Shown piece after piece: positions 1-7,438 of a stretch of 64,000 nt of DNA. The notes below the pieces were generated by a model. The model did no database searches, had not been told where the DNA came from, and saw only the letters and a program-made list of their open reading frames with translations. The number at the start of each line of letters is the position of its first letter. The first letter of the stretch is position 1. The stretch comes from Pseudoruegeria sp. SHC-113 (GTDB lineage Bacteria > Pseudomonadota > Alphaproteobacteria > Rhodobacterales > Rhodobacteraceae). The translations under genes were made by a program, and so were the position numbers. The stretch is taken from contig NZ_JAHUBR010000001.1 of assembly GCF_025376885.1 (NCBI RefSeq), forward strand, positions 1,860,001-1,924,000. Reading direction: 5' to 3'.

Positions 1-1122
1 CCAGTCCTGCTCGGCGAAGCCTTCCATATCGTGGCCCGTCAGCAGGCGCACCGAGGCGTTGCGGCCCCGTTGCGTCAGGCTCTGGCCGATGGCGGCGACG
101 CCGGCAGAGGCGGCGGTGATGCCGGGCACGATGCGGTAGGAGAGGCCGGCCTTGGTGACGGCTTCAAGCTCTTCATCCAGACGGCCAAAGACGGTGGCAT
201 CGCCGGATTTCAGCCGCACCACCTGCGCGCCAGCTGCGGCGTGGGCCACGATCAGCGCGTTGATCTCGGCCTGCGGCATGGAATCGCCGAAGCCGGTTTT
301 GCCCGTCTCGATGATGGTCGCTTCGCGGCGGGCCAGTTCGAGGATTTCCACTGGCACAAGACGGTCGTGCAGCACCACGTCGGCGGCGTCCAGCGCCTTG
401 CGGGCCTTCAGCGTGAGCAATTCGGGATCGCCGGGGCCAGCGCCCACGAAATCCACATGGCCCTTGCGGGGCGTGGCGGAGAGGTGCTTTTCCAAGAGGC
501 CCTCAAGCGCGGCCTGCGCGCCATCTTCTCCGGCGTCTTCCAGCGCAGACGGGCCCGCGCCGAAGTAATAATCGGCCCAGAAATCGCGGCGCTTGCGGCC
601 AAAGGGCAGGCTTTCCACTTGCGCGCGGAAGGCCTTGCCGATGCGGGCCAGCGTGCCGAGGCGGGCGGGCAGCGCGGCTTCCAGATCGCGCTTGATGGCG
701 CGGGCCAGCACGGGGGCAGCGCCTTCGGTGCCGATGGCCACGGTGACAGGGTCACGGTCCACTATGGCGGGCGTGATGAAGGCGCTCTCTTCCAGATTGT
801 CCACAATGTTGACGAGCGCGCCATCGGCCTGCGCCAGCTTCGCCGCGCGGGCGTCCTCGGCGTCATCCTCGTTGGCGGCGTAAAACAGCGCGGCGCAGAG
901 CGCATCGCCGGCTTCCAGCGGGCGGCGGATCAGGGTAAGGCGGCCCTCGGCGGCCCAGCCTTCGATCTCCGGCGCTGCGTCTTGCGCGAATACGCTGAGG
1001 CGAGCTTCGGTTTTGAGCAGCAGGCGCAGCTTGGCCAGCGCAGCCGCGCCACCGCCCGAAAGGACGATGCGGCGGCCCGAGACGGCCAGGAAGATCGGAA
1101 AATGCTGCACAGCTTTGCTCAC
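1..1122 (-). CDS. cysG: Siroheme synthase CysG (3' end cut by window edge)
   Basis: Multifunctional enzyme turning uroporphyrinogen III into siroheme, the cofactor of sulfite/nitrite reductase. The 374 visible codons start with a Met8-type NAD-binding dehydrogenase/ferrochelatase part (glycine-rich SGGGAAALAKL about residue 20, then LVNIVD and TVAIGTEGAAPVLAR). They continue into the SAM-dependent uroporphyrinogen methyltransferase part (VDFVGAGPGDPELLTLKA, VVLHDRLV, VRLKSGDATVFGR, VPGITAA). The last part of the methyltransferase domain lies outside the window. No in-frame ATG precedes the conserved N-terminus, so I chose a GTG at 1122 (MSKAVQHFPIF when read as Met); a second GTG at 1110 is possible. 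It is divergent from an Lrp/AsnC regulator. In relatives cysG usually heads a sulfite-reduction operon, which would lie to the left. Confidence 0.93.
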   Translation of the reverse strand, partial: MSKAVQHFPIFLAVSGRRIVLSGGGAAALAKLRLLLKTEARLSVFAQDAAPEIEGWAAEGRLTLIRRPLEAGDALCAALFYAANEDDAEDARAAKLAQADGALVNIVDNLEESAFITPAIVDRDPVTVAIGTEGAAPVLARAIKRDLEAALPARLGTLARIGKAFRAQVESLPFGRKRRDFWADYYFGAGPSALEDAGEDGAQAALEGLLEKHLSATPRKGHVDFVGAGPGDPELLTLKARKALDAADVVLHDRLVPVEILELARREATIIETGKTGFGDSMPQAEINALIVAHAAAGAQVVRLKSGDATVFGRLDEELEAVTKAGLSYRIVPGITAASAGVAAIGQSLTQRGRNASVRLLTGHDMEGFAEQDW

Positions 1123-1142
1123 ATGATGGGTTTCTACAGCTC

Positions 1143-1155
1143 AATATAGGATATT
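1143..1155. promoter_or_regulatory. Inverted repeat in the cysG/lrp divergent promoter
   Basis: AATAT-AGG-ATATT, a perfect 5-3-5 palindrome 20 bases upstream of cysG. A related palindrome lies at 1226-1239. The AT-rich arms and the position between cysG and an Lrp-family gene make it a candidate regulator site; this is inference. Confidence 0.35.
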
Positions 1156-1225
1156 TTCCCATGTTTGCGCCATTAGGGCTTGTGAATAAGGATGATTGTT
1201 CCGATATTGCGCGGCGAGAAAGCAC

Positions 1226-1239
1226 ATATTCCAAAATAT
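1226..1239. promoter_or_regulatory. Second inverted repeat upstream of the Lrp-family gene
   Basis: ATATT-CCAA-AATAT, a perfect 5-4-5 palindrome 13 bases before the regulator's ATG. Its centre is about 83 bases (close to eight helical turns) from the palindrome at 1143-1155. It could be an autoregulatory site. Confidence 0.35.
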
Positions 1240-1252
1240 CGGGGAAAAAGGG

Positions 1253-1714
1253 ATGTCCGTCCGGCTGGATGAAATAGACAGGAAAATTCTCGGCGAGCTG
1301 CAGCGTGATGCGAGCCAGTCGTTGGATGAAATCGCCAAGAAAGTCGGCTCCTCCAAGACGCCGGTCTGGAACCGGATCCGCAAGCTGAAAGAGGGCGGAA
1401 TCATCCGTCAGCAAACGGTTTTTCTGGACGCGGAGGCGCTTGGCTTCGAGGCCTGTTTCTTCGTGCTGATCCGAACCAGCGAGCATGAGGCGGAGTGGCA
1501 GCAGAAGTTCCTGAAGGCGCTGAAGGAGCGCCCCGAGGTGCAGGAAGCGCATCGGCTGGCGGGCGACATCGATTACATCCTGAAAGTGCGGGTGAAAAAC
1601 GCGCGCGCCTACGATGAGTTCTATCAGGCGCTGATCAGCGAGGTGCGGATCTACAACGTCACCGCGCTGCTATCGATGGAAGAGCTGAAATCGACGACGA
1701 TGCTGCCGTTGTAG
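1253..1714 (+). CDS. Lrp/AsnC-family transcriptional regulator
   Basis: 153-residue regulator of the feast/famine family, which binds DNA as dimers or octamers and senses amino acids. The N-terminal winged helix-turn-helix opens with the family hallmark RLDEIDRKIL and continues DEIAKKVGSSKTPVWNRIRKL (about 23-43). The C-terminal RAM ligand domain has EAHRLAGDIDYILKVR and ends VTALLSMEELKSTTMLPL. The ATG at 1253 is preferred over a longer reading because it is preceded by GGGG/GGG-rich ribosome-site sequence and matches the family start. It is divergent from cysG. A Lrp-type gene beside cysG suggests control of sulfate/cysteine assimilation by a cysteine-like ligand, which is inference from context. 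Confidence 0.88.
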   Translation: MSVRLDEIDRKILGELQRDASQSLDEIAKKVGSSKTPVWNRIRKLKEGGIIRQQTVFLDAEALGFEACFFVLIRTSEHEAEWQQKFLKALKERPEVQEAHRLAGDIDYILKVRVKNARAYDEFYQALISEVRIYNVTALLSMEELKSTTMLPL

Positions 1715-1810
1715 CTAAGCGGTGAGGGCAGCATAGACCCGCGGGGTGGCGCGAAAGCGCCGCCCCATGGGGGCGGGTCGGCGCTGCCCGGCGTGCCGCC
1801 GGGCACTAGT

Positions 1811-2983
1811 TCAGGTTTTGACCCGCAGCGCTTTTAGCCCATGGAAGTGATACACATTCGCGTATTCGGGCGCAGCCGCCAGCCGCAGGTTGGGGCAGCG
1901 CTCCCAGAGGATCGGCAGGGCGATCTGCAGCTCCAGCCGCGCCAAGGGCGCGCCGACGCAGAAATGCGCGCCTGCGCCGAAGCTCGTGTTGGCCACCAGC
2001 GGGCGGCCCGGGTTGAACCTGGCGGGATCCTGATACGCGGCAGGATCGCGATTGGCCGCCGCCAGCAGGCAGGCGACCTGATCGCCGGGCTCGATCACAT
2101 GGCCCGAAATCTCCACCGGCTCATAGGCCCAGCGGGTGAACATATGCAGCGGCGGATCATAGCGCAGGATCTCTTCAGTGAGCGCCTCAACACTTTCGGA
2201 AGTCGGCGCAATCCCTTCTTCCAGAAGCGTTTTCACGCCATTGCCCAGGCTGTGCACCGTGGCCTCGTGGCCGGCGTTCAGAAGCAGGATGCAGGTGGTG
2301 ATCAGCTCGTCGGTGGTGAGCGTTTCCCCGTCTTCCTCTGCCGCGATCAGGTGGCTGATCAGATCATCCGCAGGCCGCCCGCGCCGCGCCTCCACATAGC
2401 CGCGCATGAAGGCCACGAAGGCCTCCGTGGCAGCCACGGCCACGGCCTCATCCTCCGCCGTGCGTCCCGCCTGATACATCTTCACCATGGCGTTGGACCA
2501 GACCAGAAGATCCTCCTTGCGCTCTTCCGGCACCCCCAGAAGCCGCGCGATGATGATCACCGGCACCTGCGTCGCATAGGCCGACAGAAGCTCCACCTCA
2601 CCGGCGGGAAAATCGTCGATCAACTGATGGCAGAGCGCGGCAATCTCCGGCCCCAGCGCCTTGATCCGGCGCGAGGTGAAGGCGCGCAGCACGAGGCGGC
2701 GCAGGCGGGTGTGGCGCGGGGCCTCAAGCTCCAGCATGGAGTGGGCCTCCACGTCGTAGAAGGGCTGCAGATGCGCCGGGATCGGGTTCCGCTGGCCTTC
2801 CGGCACCTCGCGCCCCAGCCGCCGATCGCGCAGCAGCATGTTCACCGCGGCGTGGCCGGTGGCGCAGACCATGCGGTACTCTTCCCAGTAAAACAGATCC
2901 CCCCCGGCGCGGGCGCGCTCATAGAAGGGGTAGGGGTTCTGGACGAAGGCGGGATCGGTGGGGGATTGGTGCAGCTTTTCCAT
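1811..2983 (-). CDS. Cytochrome P450
   Basis: 390-residue soluble bacterial-type P450 monooxygenase with no membrane anchor. Visible motifs are the I-helix LLLNAGHEATVHSLGN, the ExxR pair in EEILRYDPPLHM, the PERF-like ARFNPGRP and the haem-binding loop FGAGAHFCVGAPLARLE with thiolate ligand Cys342. It needs ferredoxin and ferredoxin-reductase partners, none of which is next to it. The ATG at 2983 (MEKLHQSPTDPAF) gives the normal family length; the frame stays open further upstream, but that extension would overlap the divergent dctB start and has no P450 character. Substrate cannot be predicted from the sequence. The next gene, dctB, is divergent with only 79 bases between the starts. Confidence 0.92.
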   Translation of the reverse strand: MEKLHQSPTDPAFVQNPYPFYERARAGGDLFYWEEYRMVCATGHAAVNMLLRDRRLGREVPEGQRNPIPAHLQPFYDVEAHSMLELEAPRHTRLRRLVLRAFTSRRIKALGPEIAALCHQLIDDFPAGEVELLSAYATQVPVIIIARLLGVPEERKEDLLVWSNAMVKMYQAGRTAEDEAVAVAATEAFVAFMRGYVEARRGRPADDLISHLIAAEEDGETLTTDELITTCILLLNAGHEATVHSLGNGVKTLLEEGIAPTSESVEALTEEILRYDPPLHMFTRWAYEPVEISGHVIEPGDQVACLLAAANRDPAAYQDPARFNPGRPLVANTSFGAGAHFCVGAPLARLELQIALPILWERCPNLRLAAAPEYANVYHFHGLKALRVKT

Positions 2984-3062
2984 CGCGGGCACGTAAGCCC
3001 AAAGACGCTTCCCAATGCAAGCGGCGATCCTTACGCTAGCCTGCCAAGAGGGGGGGAATTCC

Positions 3063-4850
3063 ATGGTTCGGCGGCCTTTCGCCATACTGATGTTCGTGAT
3101 CGCCGTGGCGCTGCTGTCGGGCGGCGTCTGGTGGTTCAGCTTCACCTCCGCGCTGCAGCCCATCGCCGATCGGGGCCGGGCGGACCTCTCGCTCGCCGCC
3201 GACAGGCTGGCGGGCGCGCTGCAGCGCTACCGTCAGGTGGGCGTGCTGCTGGCCGATCATCTGGATCTTGCCCTTCTGCTCACCGAAGGCGAGGGGCGCC
3301 AGCGCGCGCAGGAACTGCTGCTGGCCACCTCTGACAAGGTCGGCACGCTGGAGATCGCCGTGGTGGACATCGACGGGGCCGTGCTGGCCTCCTCACGGGG
3401 GGCAGAGGCCGCAAGCCGCACCGGACAGCCGCATTTTCATCGGGCGATGCAGGGGGCCATCGGCAGCTACCACACCTCGCTGCCCGAGACAGGCCAGCGG
3501 ATCTTCTACTTCGCGGTGCCCGTCTTCGTTGAGGGCGCGGTTGAGGGGGCCGTGGTGGTGGAAGTGGATATGGAAGAGGTGGAGGAAAGCGATTGGCACG
3601 GCGATCCTCAGGCGATCTATTTCACCGATGAGGCGGGCGTTGTCTTCGTGTCCAACCGCTCCGAGCTGCTCTTGCGCCGCCGCGCGGAGGAGGGGGCCTT
3701 GCCGCCTGCCTCTCTGGGCTATCTGCCCGCAACGCTTCAGCCCTTCTTCGCCTACCGCGCCTTCATGGTGAGCGGGCTTGAACTGTGGTTCGTGGATGCG
3801 GGCAAGTATATCCCCGCCCGCGCGCTGCATTTCACCCAGCCGATGCCGGTGATCGGCATGACGGGCGAGGTACTGATCGGCACCGCGCTGGCCGAGCGCA
3901 TCGCCTGGCTGCAGGCGGCCTTTGCCGCCGCGCTGAGCCTTGCCTTTGGGGCCTTCCTCTTCCTCGCCGCCGAGCGCCGCCGGGCGCTCTCTGACAAGCT
4001 CACCATCGAGGCCCGCGCCAATGCAGTGCTGGAGGCCCGCGTCGAGGCCCGCACGCGGGAGCTTTCGGGCGTCAACCGCTCCCTGCGCCGCGAAATCGCG
4101 GAGCGCGAGGAGGCCGAGGCGGCGCTCAAGAAAGCGCAGGCCGATTTGGTGCAGGCGGGCAAGCTTTCGGCCCTTGGCAAGATGAGCGCAGGGATCAGCC
4201 ACGAGCTGAACCAGCCGTTGATGGCGATCCAGAATTTTGCCGCCAATGCCGAGACGTTTCTGGAACGCGGCAAGGTGGATGTGGCGGCCGGGAACCTTGC
4301 CCGCATTTCCGATCTGGCCCGGCGCATGGGGCGCATCATCAAGAACCTGCGCGCCTTTGCGCGGCAGGAAAGCGAACCGATCACCGATGTGGATATCGTC
4401 GCCGTTGTGGAGGCCGCGCTGGAGGTGGCCGACGCGCGGCTGCATCAGGCCAGCGTACAGGTGGATTGGGCCCCGCCGGAGGCGCCCGTGATGGTGCGCG
4501 GGGGCGAGGTGCGGTTGCAGCAGGTGGTGCTGAACCTCGTGACCAATGCCGCCGATGCAATGGAGCGGGCGCAGGAGAAGCGGCTCTCCATCGGGCTCAC
4601 GTCCGAAGCGGGCCGCGTGCGCCTGTCGGTGCGCGATACCGGCCCCGGCATCGACGATCCGGGCAAGATCTTCGATCCGTTCTACTCCACCAAGGAGGTT
4701 GGCCATTCCGAAGGCATGGGGCTGGGGCTTTCCATCTCTTACGGGTTGGTCCAAAGCTTCGGCGGGGAGATCCGGGGCCGCAACCACGAAGAGGGCGGCG
4801 CGATCTTCACGGTGGATCTGACAGCAAGCGGGATGGAGCAGGCGGCATGA
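3063..4850 (+). CDS. dctB: DctB-type C4-dicarboxylate sensor histidine kinase
   Basis: 595-residue membrane sensor kinase. An N-terminal membrane helix (about 7-27) precedes a periplasmic PAS-like (dCache) sensor region with the DctB hallmark IAVVDIDGAVLASS and PHFHRAMQGAIGSYH. A second membrane helix lies near 285-305, then a coiled coil and the DHp domain with phosphoacceptor His380 in GISHELNQPLMAIQNFA. The HATPase part shows LNLVTNAADAM, RDTGPGI, FDPFYSTKE and GLGLSISYGLVQSFGG. The ATG at 3063 follows the purine-rich GAGGGGGGG. Its stop overlaps the start of the response regulator (ATGA), so the two are translationally coupled. It probably senses succinate/malate/fumarate and controls the downstream TRAP transporter. 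Confidence 0.92.
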   Translation: MVRRPFAILMFVIAVALLSGGVWWFSFTSALQPIADRGRADLSLAADRLAGALQRYRQVGVLLADHLDLALLLTEGEGRQRAQELLLATSDKVGTLEIAVVDIDGAVLASSRGAEAASRTGQPHFHRAMQGAIGSYHTSLPETGQRIFYFAVPVFVEGAVEGAVVVEVDMEEVEESDWHGDPQAIYFTDEAGVVFVSNRSELLLRRRAEEGALPPASLGYLPATLQPFFAYRAFMVSGLELWFVDAGKYIPARALHFTQPMPVIGMTGEVLIGTALAERIAWLQAAFAAALSLAFGAFLFLAAERRRALSDKLTIEARANAVLEARVEARTRELSGVNRSLRREIAEREEAEAALKKAQADLVQAGKLSALGKMSAGISHELNQPLMAIQNFAANAETFLERGKVDVAAGNLARISDLARRMGRIIKNLRAFARQESEPITDVDIVAVVEAALEVADARLHQASVQVDWAPPEAPVMVRGGEVRLQQVVLNLVTNAADAMERAQEKRLSIGLTSEAGRVRLSVRDTGPGIDDPGKIFDPFYSTKEVGHSEGMGLGLSISYGLVQSFGGEIRGRNHEEGGAIFTVDLTASGMEQAA

Positions 4851-6070
4851 TCGAGCGGGTGTTGCTGGTGGATGATGACGCCTCGGTGCGCGAAGCCTTG
4901 GGCCAGACGCTGGAACTGGCGGATCTGCGCCCGACGCTGGCGGGCAGCTATATCGAGGCCAAGGACCATTTGGTGCCCGGGTTTGAGGGCATCGTGATTT
5001 CCGATATCCGCATGCCCGGAAAGGACGGGTTCGCCCTGCTGGAACAGGCCCGCAAGGTGGATCCCGATCTGCCGGTGATCCTGCTCACAGGCGAAGGCGA
5101 TATTCCCATGGCCGTGCGCGGCATGAGCGCGGGGGCGTTCGGGTTTCTGGAAAAACCCTGCGCGCCCAAGGAGCTGCTGGCCGTTGTCGAGAAGGCGCTG
5201 AAAACCCGCGCGCTCGTTTTGGAGAACCGCCGCTTGCGCCAACAGCTGCAGGCGGGCGATGCCGCCTCGCGCATGCTCTTTGGCGAGTCGCCTCAGGCCG
5301 AGGATCTGCGCGCGCGGGTGCGGGCGGCGGCGTCTGCCCATGCGGCCGTGCTGGTGACAGGCGAGCATGGCGCGGGCACGTCGAAAGTGGCCGAGGTCGT
5401 CCACCTGCTGTCGCGCCGGGCCACGGGGCCGTTTCGCAAGCACGCCGCCGCCTCGCTGGGCCCCAAGGCCCTGCAGGAGGCGTTCTCGGCCGCCGATGCG
5501 GGCTCTGTCTTTCTTGATGAGGTGGCCGCGCTGCCGCCGGAAAGCCAGTTTGCCCTGCTGGAACTGCTGGAAGAGCCCGAGGCTCCGCGCCTGATCGCGG
5601 GCACCTACAAGGATCTGGCCGAGGAAGTGCGGGCAGGGCGGTTCAACCCGGATCTCTTCTACCGGCTCGATCTGCTGAAAGTGCGCATCCCGGCCCTGCG
5701 GGAGCGGCCCGAGGATATTCCGGTGATCTTCCGCCATTACGTGGCCATTGCCTGCGAACAGGCCGCGCTGCCGCATCCCGAGGTCCCGCAAGAGCTGCTC
5801 TCACGCCTCATGGCGCAGGATTGGCCCGGCAATGCGCGCGCGCTGATGAACGCGGCGATGCGCTTTGCCATGGGGCTGGGCGATGAGGAGGCCGAGGCCG
5901 ATCTGGGCCTGTCGGACCGCATGGCGAAGGTGGAGCGCTCCTTCCTGATCGACGCGCTGAGGCGCGCCGAAGGCAATGCCTCGGGCGCGGCCAAGGCGCT
6001 GAAACTGCCGCGCAAGACCTTCTACGACAAGCTCACCAAACACGGGATTCGCCCGGAAGAGTATCGCTAG
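4847..6070 (+). CDS. dctD: DctD-type response regulator with degenerate AAA+ domain
   Basis: 407-residue regulator in NtrC layout. The receiver domain has acidic pocket Asp9-Asp11, phosphoacceptor Asp53 (ISDIRMPG) and Lys103 (LEKPC). The AAA+ domain spans about 145-345 and a Fis-type helix-turn-helix lies at about 368-400 (GNASGAAKALKLPRKTFYDK). The AAA+ part is degenerate: the Walker A region reads GEHGAGTSK (172-180), with Thr178 where the nucleotide-binding lysine should be. The GAFTGA-bearing loop between Walker A and Walker B (VFLDE, 221-225) is missing, shortening this stretch by roughly 20 residues. The first sensing arginine of the FR-x-DL-x-YRL motif is Asn267. It therefore should not work as an ATP-driven sigma-54 activator. 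It overlaps dctB by four bases and precedes the dctP operators. Confidence 0.9.
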   Translation: MIERVLLVDDDASVREALGQTLELADLRPTLAGSYIEAKDHLVPGFEGIVISDIRMPGKDGFALLEQARKVDPDLPVILLTGEGDIPMAVRGMSAGAFGFLEKPCAPKELLAVVEKALKTRALVLENRRLRQQLQAGDAASRMLFGESPQAEDLRARVRAAASAHAAVLVTGEHGAGTSKVAEVVHLLSRRATGPFRKHAAASLGPKALQEAFSAADAGSVFLDEVAALPPESQFALLELLEEPEAPRLIAGTYKDLAEEVRAGRFNPDLFYRLDLLKVRIPALRERPEDIPVIFRHYVAIACEQAALPHPEVPQELLSRLMAQDWPGNARALMNAAMRFAMGLGDEEAEADLGLSDRMAKVERSFLIDALRRAEGNASGAAKALKLPRKTFYDKLTKHGIRPEEYR

Positions 6071-6101
6071 CGCTAACAGTGCGAATCGCGATTCGAGCCA
6101 T

Positions 6102-6121
6102 CTGTGCGGAAATCCGCACAG
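6102..6121. promoter_or_regulatory. Probable DctD operator, site 1
   Basis: Perfect inverted repeat CTGTGCGGA-AA-TCCGCACAG, 9-base arms with a 2-base centre, in the dctD-dctP intergenic region. Symmetry and position fit binding by the dimeric Fis-type domain of DctD. I recall TGTGCGGA/TCCGCACA-like sites for DctD in other alphaproteobacteria, but this was not checked. Confidence 0.7.
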
Positions 6122-6134
6122 TGGGCGATTGCGC

Positions 6135-6154
6135 CTGTGTGGATTTTCGCCACT
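6135..6154. promoter_or_regulatory. Probable DctD operator, site 2 (degenerate)
   Basis: CTGTGTGGATTTTCGCCACT matches site 1 at 13 of 20 positions, best in the left arm. The centres of the two sites are 33 bases apart, three helical turns, so two regulator dimers would lie on the same DNA face. Confidence 0.5.
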
Positions 6155-6179
6155 CCGGTCTGCGCACCGCTTGGGCAGC

Positions 6180-6207
6180 TTGCCGTAATTTCAAGCAAGC
6201 ATATGAA
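6180..6207 (+). promoter_or_regulatory. Candidate sigma-70-like promoter of dctPQM
   Basis: TTGCCG and TATGAA separated by 16 bases. Start of transcription near 6214 would place the two operators at about -103 and -70. No convincing sigma-54 -24/-12 element (TGGCAC-N5-TTGC) was found by eye between 6155 and 6330. A short palindrome GCATAT-GAAA-ATATGC lies over the -10 area at 6199-6214. Confidence 0.3.
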
Positions 6208-6345
6208 AATATGCATTTATTCAGCCCGATCCTCGCGGGGTGAAGTTTTTCTTGAGCGGTGCCGCCCGCCGCCGCTTGATGGCGTCAGCGCCCCGGACCC
6301 AACGGAAAGGGGCCGCCATCAAATTGATCCTTGGGAGGAAAACCG

Positions 6346-7353
6346 ATGAAATTTCTGACTGCTGCCGCCGCCGCCGTGGCGCTGAGCTTCTCCGCCGGTG
6401 CCGTTGCCGCGTCCGACGCCTGTGACGACGGCGAAATCGTCATCAAGTTCAGCCACGTGACCAACACCGACAAGCACCCCAAGGGCATCGCTGCCACCCT
6501 GCTTGCCGAGCGCGTGAACGAAGAGATGAACGGCAAGGCCTGCATGGAAGTTTTCCCGAACTCCACGCTCTACACGGACGAGAAAGTGCTCGAAGCCATG
6601 CTGCAGGGCGACGTGCAACTCGCCGCGCCGTCGCTGTCGCTCTTTGAGCCGATCACCAAGCAGTTCCGCCTGTTCGACCTGCCGTTCATGTTCAAGAACA
6701 TCGCCGCCGTGGACGAGTTCCAGACGTCTGAAATCGGCGAGAAGATGAAGCAGTCCATGACCCGCCGCGGCGTGCTGGGCCTTGGCTTCTGGCACAACGG
6801 CATGAAGCAGATCTCCGCCAACAAGCCGCTGCTGGATCCCTCTGACGCCAACGGCCTGAAGTTCCGCGTGCAGCCCTCCGACGTGCTCGTCGCCCAGATG
6901 AACGCCCTTGGTGCCACCGCCCAGCCGATGGCCTTCGCCGAGGTCTACGGCGCGCTGCAGACCGGCGTTGTGGACGGTCAGGAAAACACCTGGTCCAACA
7001 TCTACGGCCAGAAGTTCTTCGAGGTGCAGGACGGCATCACCGAAACCAACCACGGCATCATCGACTACCTGCTGGTGACCAGCGTCGACTTCTGGGACTC
7101 GCTTCCGGATGACGTGCGCGATCAGCTGAAAACGATCATCGATGAGGTGACGGCCACCCGGAACGCGGAATCCACCCGCGTGAACGAAGAAGCCAAGAAC
7201 GCCATCATCGCCGCCGGCGGCACCGTGCGCCAGCTCGACGACGCGCAGCGCGCCGCCTGGGTGGAAGCGATGAAGCCGGTCTGGTCGCAGTTCGAAGAAG
7301 AAGTGGGCGCCGACAACATCGCCGCCGCTCAAGACGTGAACACCCGCCACTAA
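6346..7353 (+). CDS. dctP: TRAP transporter substrate-binding protein DctP
   Basis: 335-residue periplasmic binding protein that delivers C4-dicarboxylates (or related organic acids) to the DctQM membrane complex. The signal peptide is about 1-22 (MKFLTAAAAAVALSFSAGAV, then AASDA). The mature part shows the family motifs IKFSHVTNTDKHPKG, GLGFWHNGMKQISANK, LKFRVQPSDV with the carboxylate-binding arginine, AEVYGALQTGVVDGQENTWSN and LVTSVDFWDSLP. The ATG at 6346 sits behind TGGGAGGA. It is the first gene of dctPQM and lies downstream of the dctBD pair and its operators. A hairpin after the stop probably raises its yield over dctQM. Confidence 0.95.
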   Translation: MKFLTAAAAAVALSFSAGAVAASDACDDGEIVIKFSHVTNTDKHPKGIAATLLAERVNEEMNGKACMEVFPNSTLYTDEKVLEAMLQGDVQLAAPSLSLFEPITKQFRLFDLPFMFKNIAAVDEFQTSEIGEKMKQSMTRRGVLGLGFWHNGMKQISANKPLLDPSDANGLKFRVQPSDVLVAQMNALGATAQPMAFAEVYGALQTGVVDGQENTWSNIYGQKFFEVQDGITETNHGIIDYLLVTSVDFWDSLPDDVRDQLKTIIDEVTATRNAESTRVNEEAKNAIIAAGGTVRQLDDAQRAAWVEAMKPVWSQFEEEVGADNIAAAQDVNTRH

Positions 7354-7369
7354 GCGCGGATAAAGCGAG

Positions 7370-7406
7370 GGGCGGCGCGGGCCAGACGCCAAGCGCCGCC
7401 CTTTTT
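7370..7406 (+). terminator. Partial terminator between dctP and dctQ
   Basis: Perfect 9-base stem GGGCGGCGC / GCGCCGCCC (7370-7378 and 7393-7401), 14-base loop, followed by TTTTT. It lies inside the operon, so it probably works as a leaky terminator and 3' stabiliser giving more binding protein than permease. Confidence 0.75.
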
Positions 7407-7438
7407 GTATCAACGCCATGCCAAGAGGGGAGGAGGCC

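Noticed and set aside
31-1149. Long plus-strand open frame across the cysG region
   Set aside because: It is the antisense of cysG; the minus-strand frame has all CysG motifs, whereas the plus-strand translation is low-complexity and shows no domain.
2984-3163. N-terminal extension of the P450 frame
   Set aside because: It would overlap the dctB start and ribosome site on the other strand, and the added residues show no P450 character.
6318-6328. ATCAA-A-TTGAT palindrome just before the dctP ribosome site, considered as an FNR box
   Set aside because: An FNR box is TTGAT-N4-ATCAA; here the half-sites are in the opposite order and one base apart.
6155-6330. Sigma-54 promoter for dctPQM
   Set aside because: No GG-N10-GC element with acceptable flanking bases was found by eye; only a weak GG/GC pair near 6157, lacking the TGGCA and TTGC parts.
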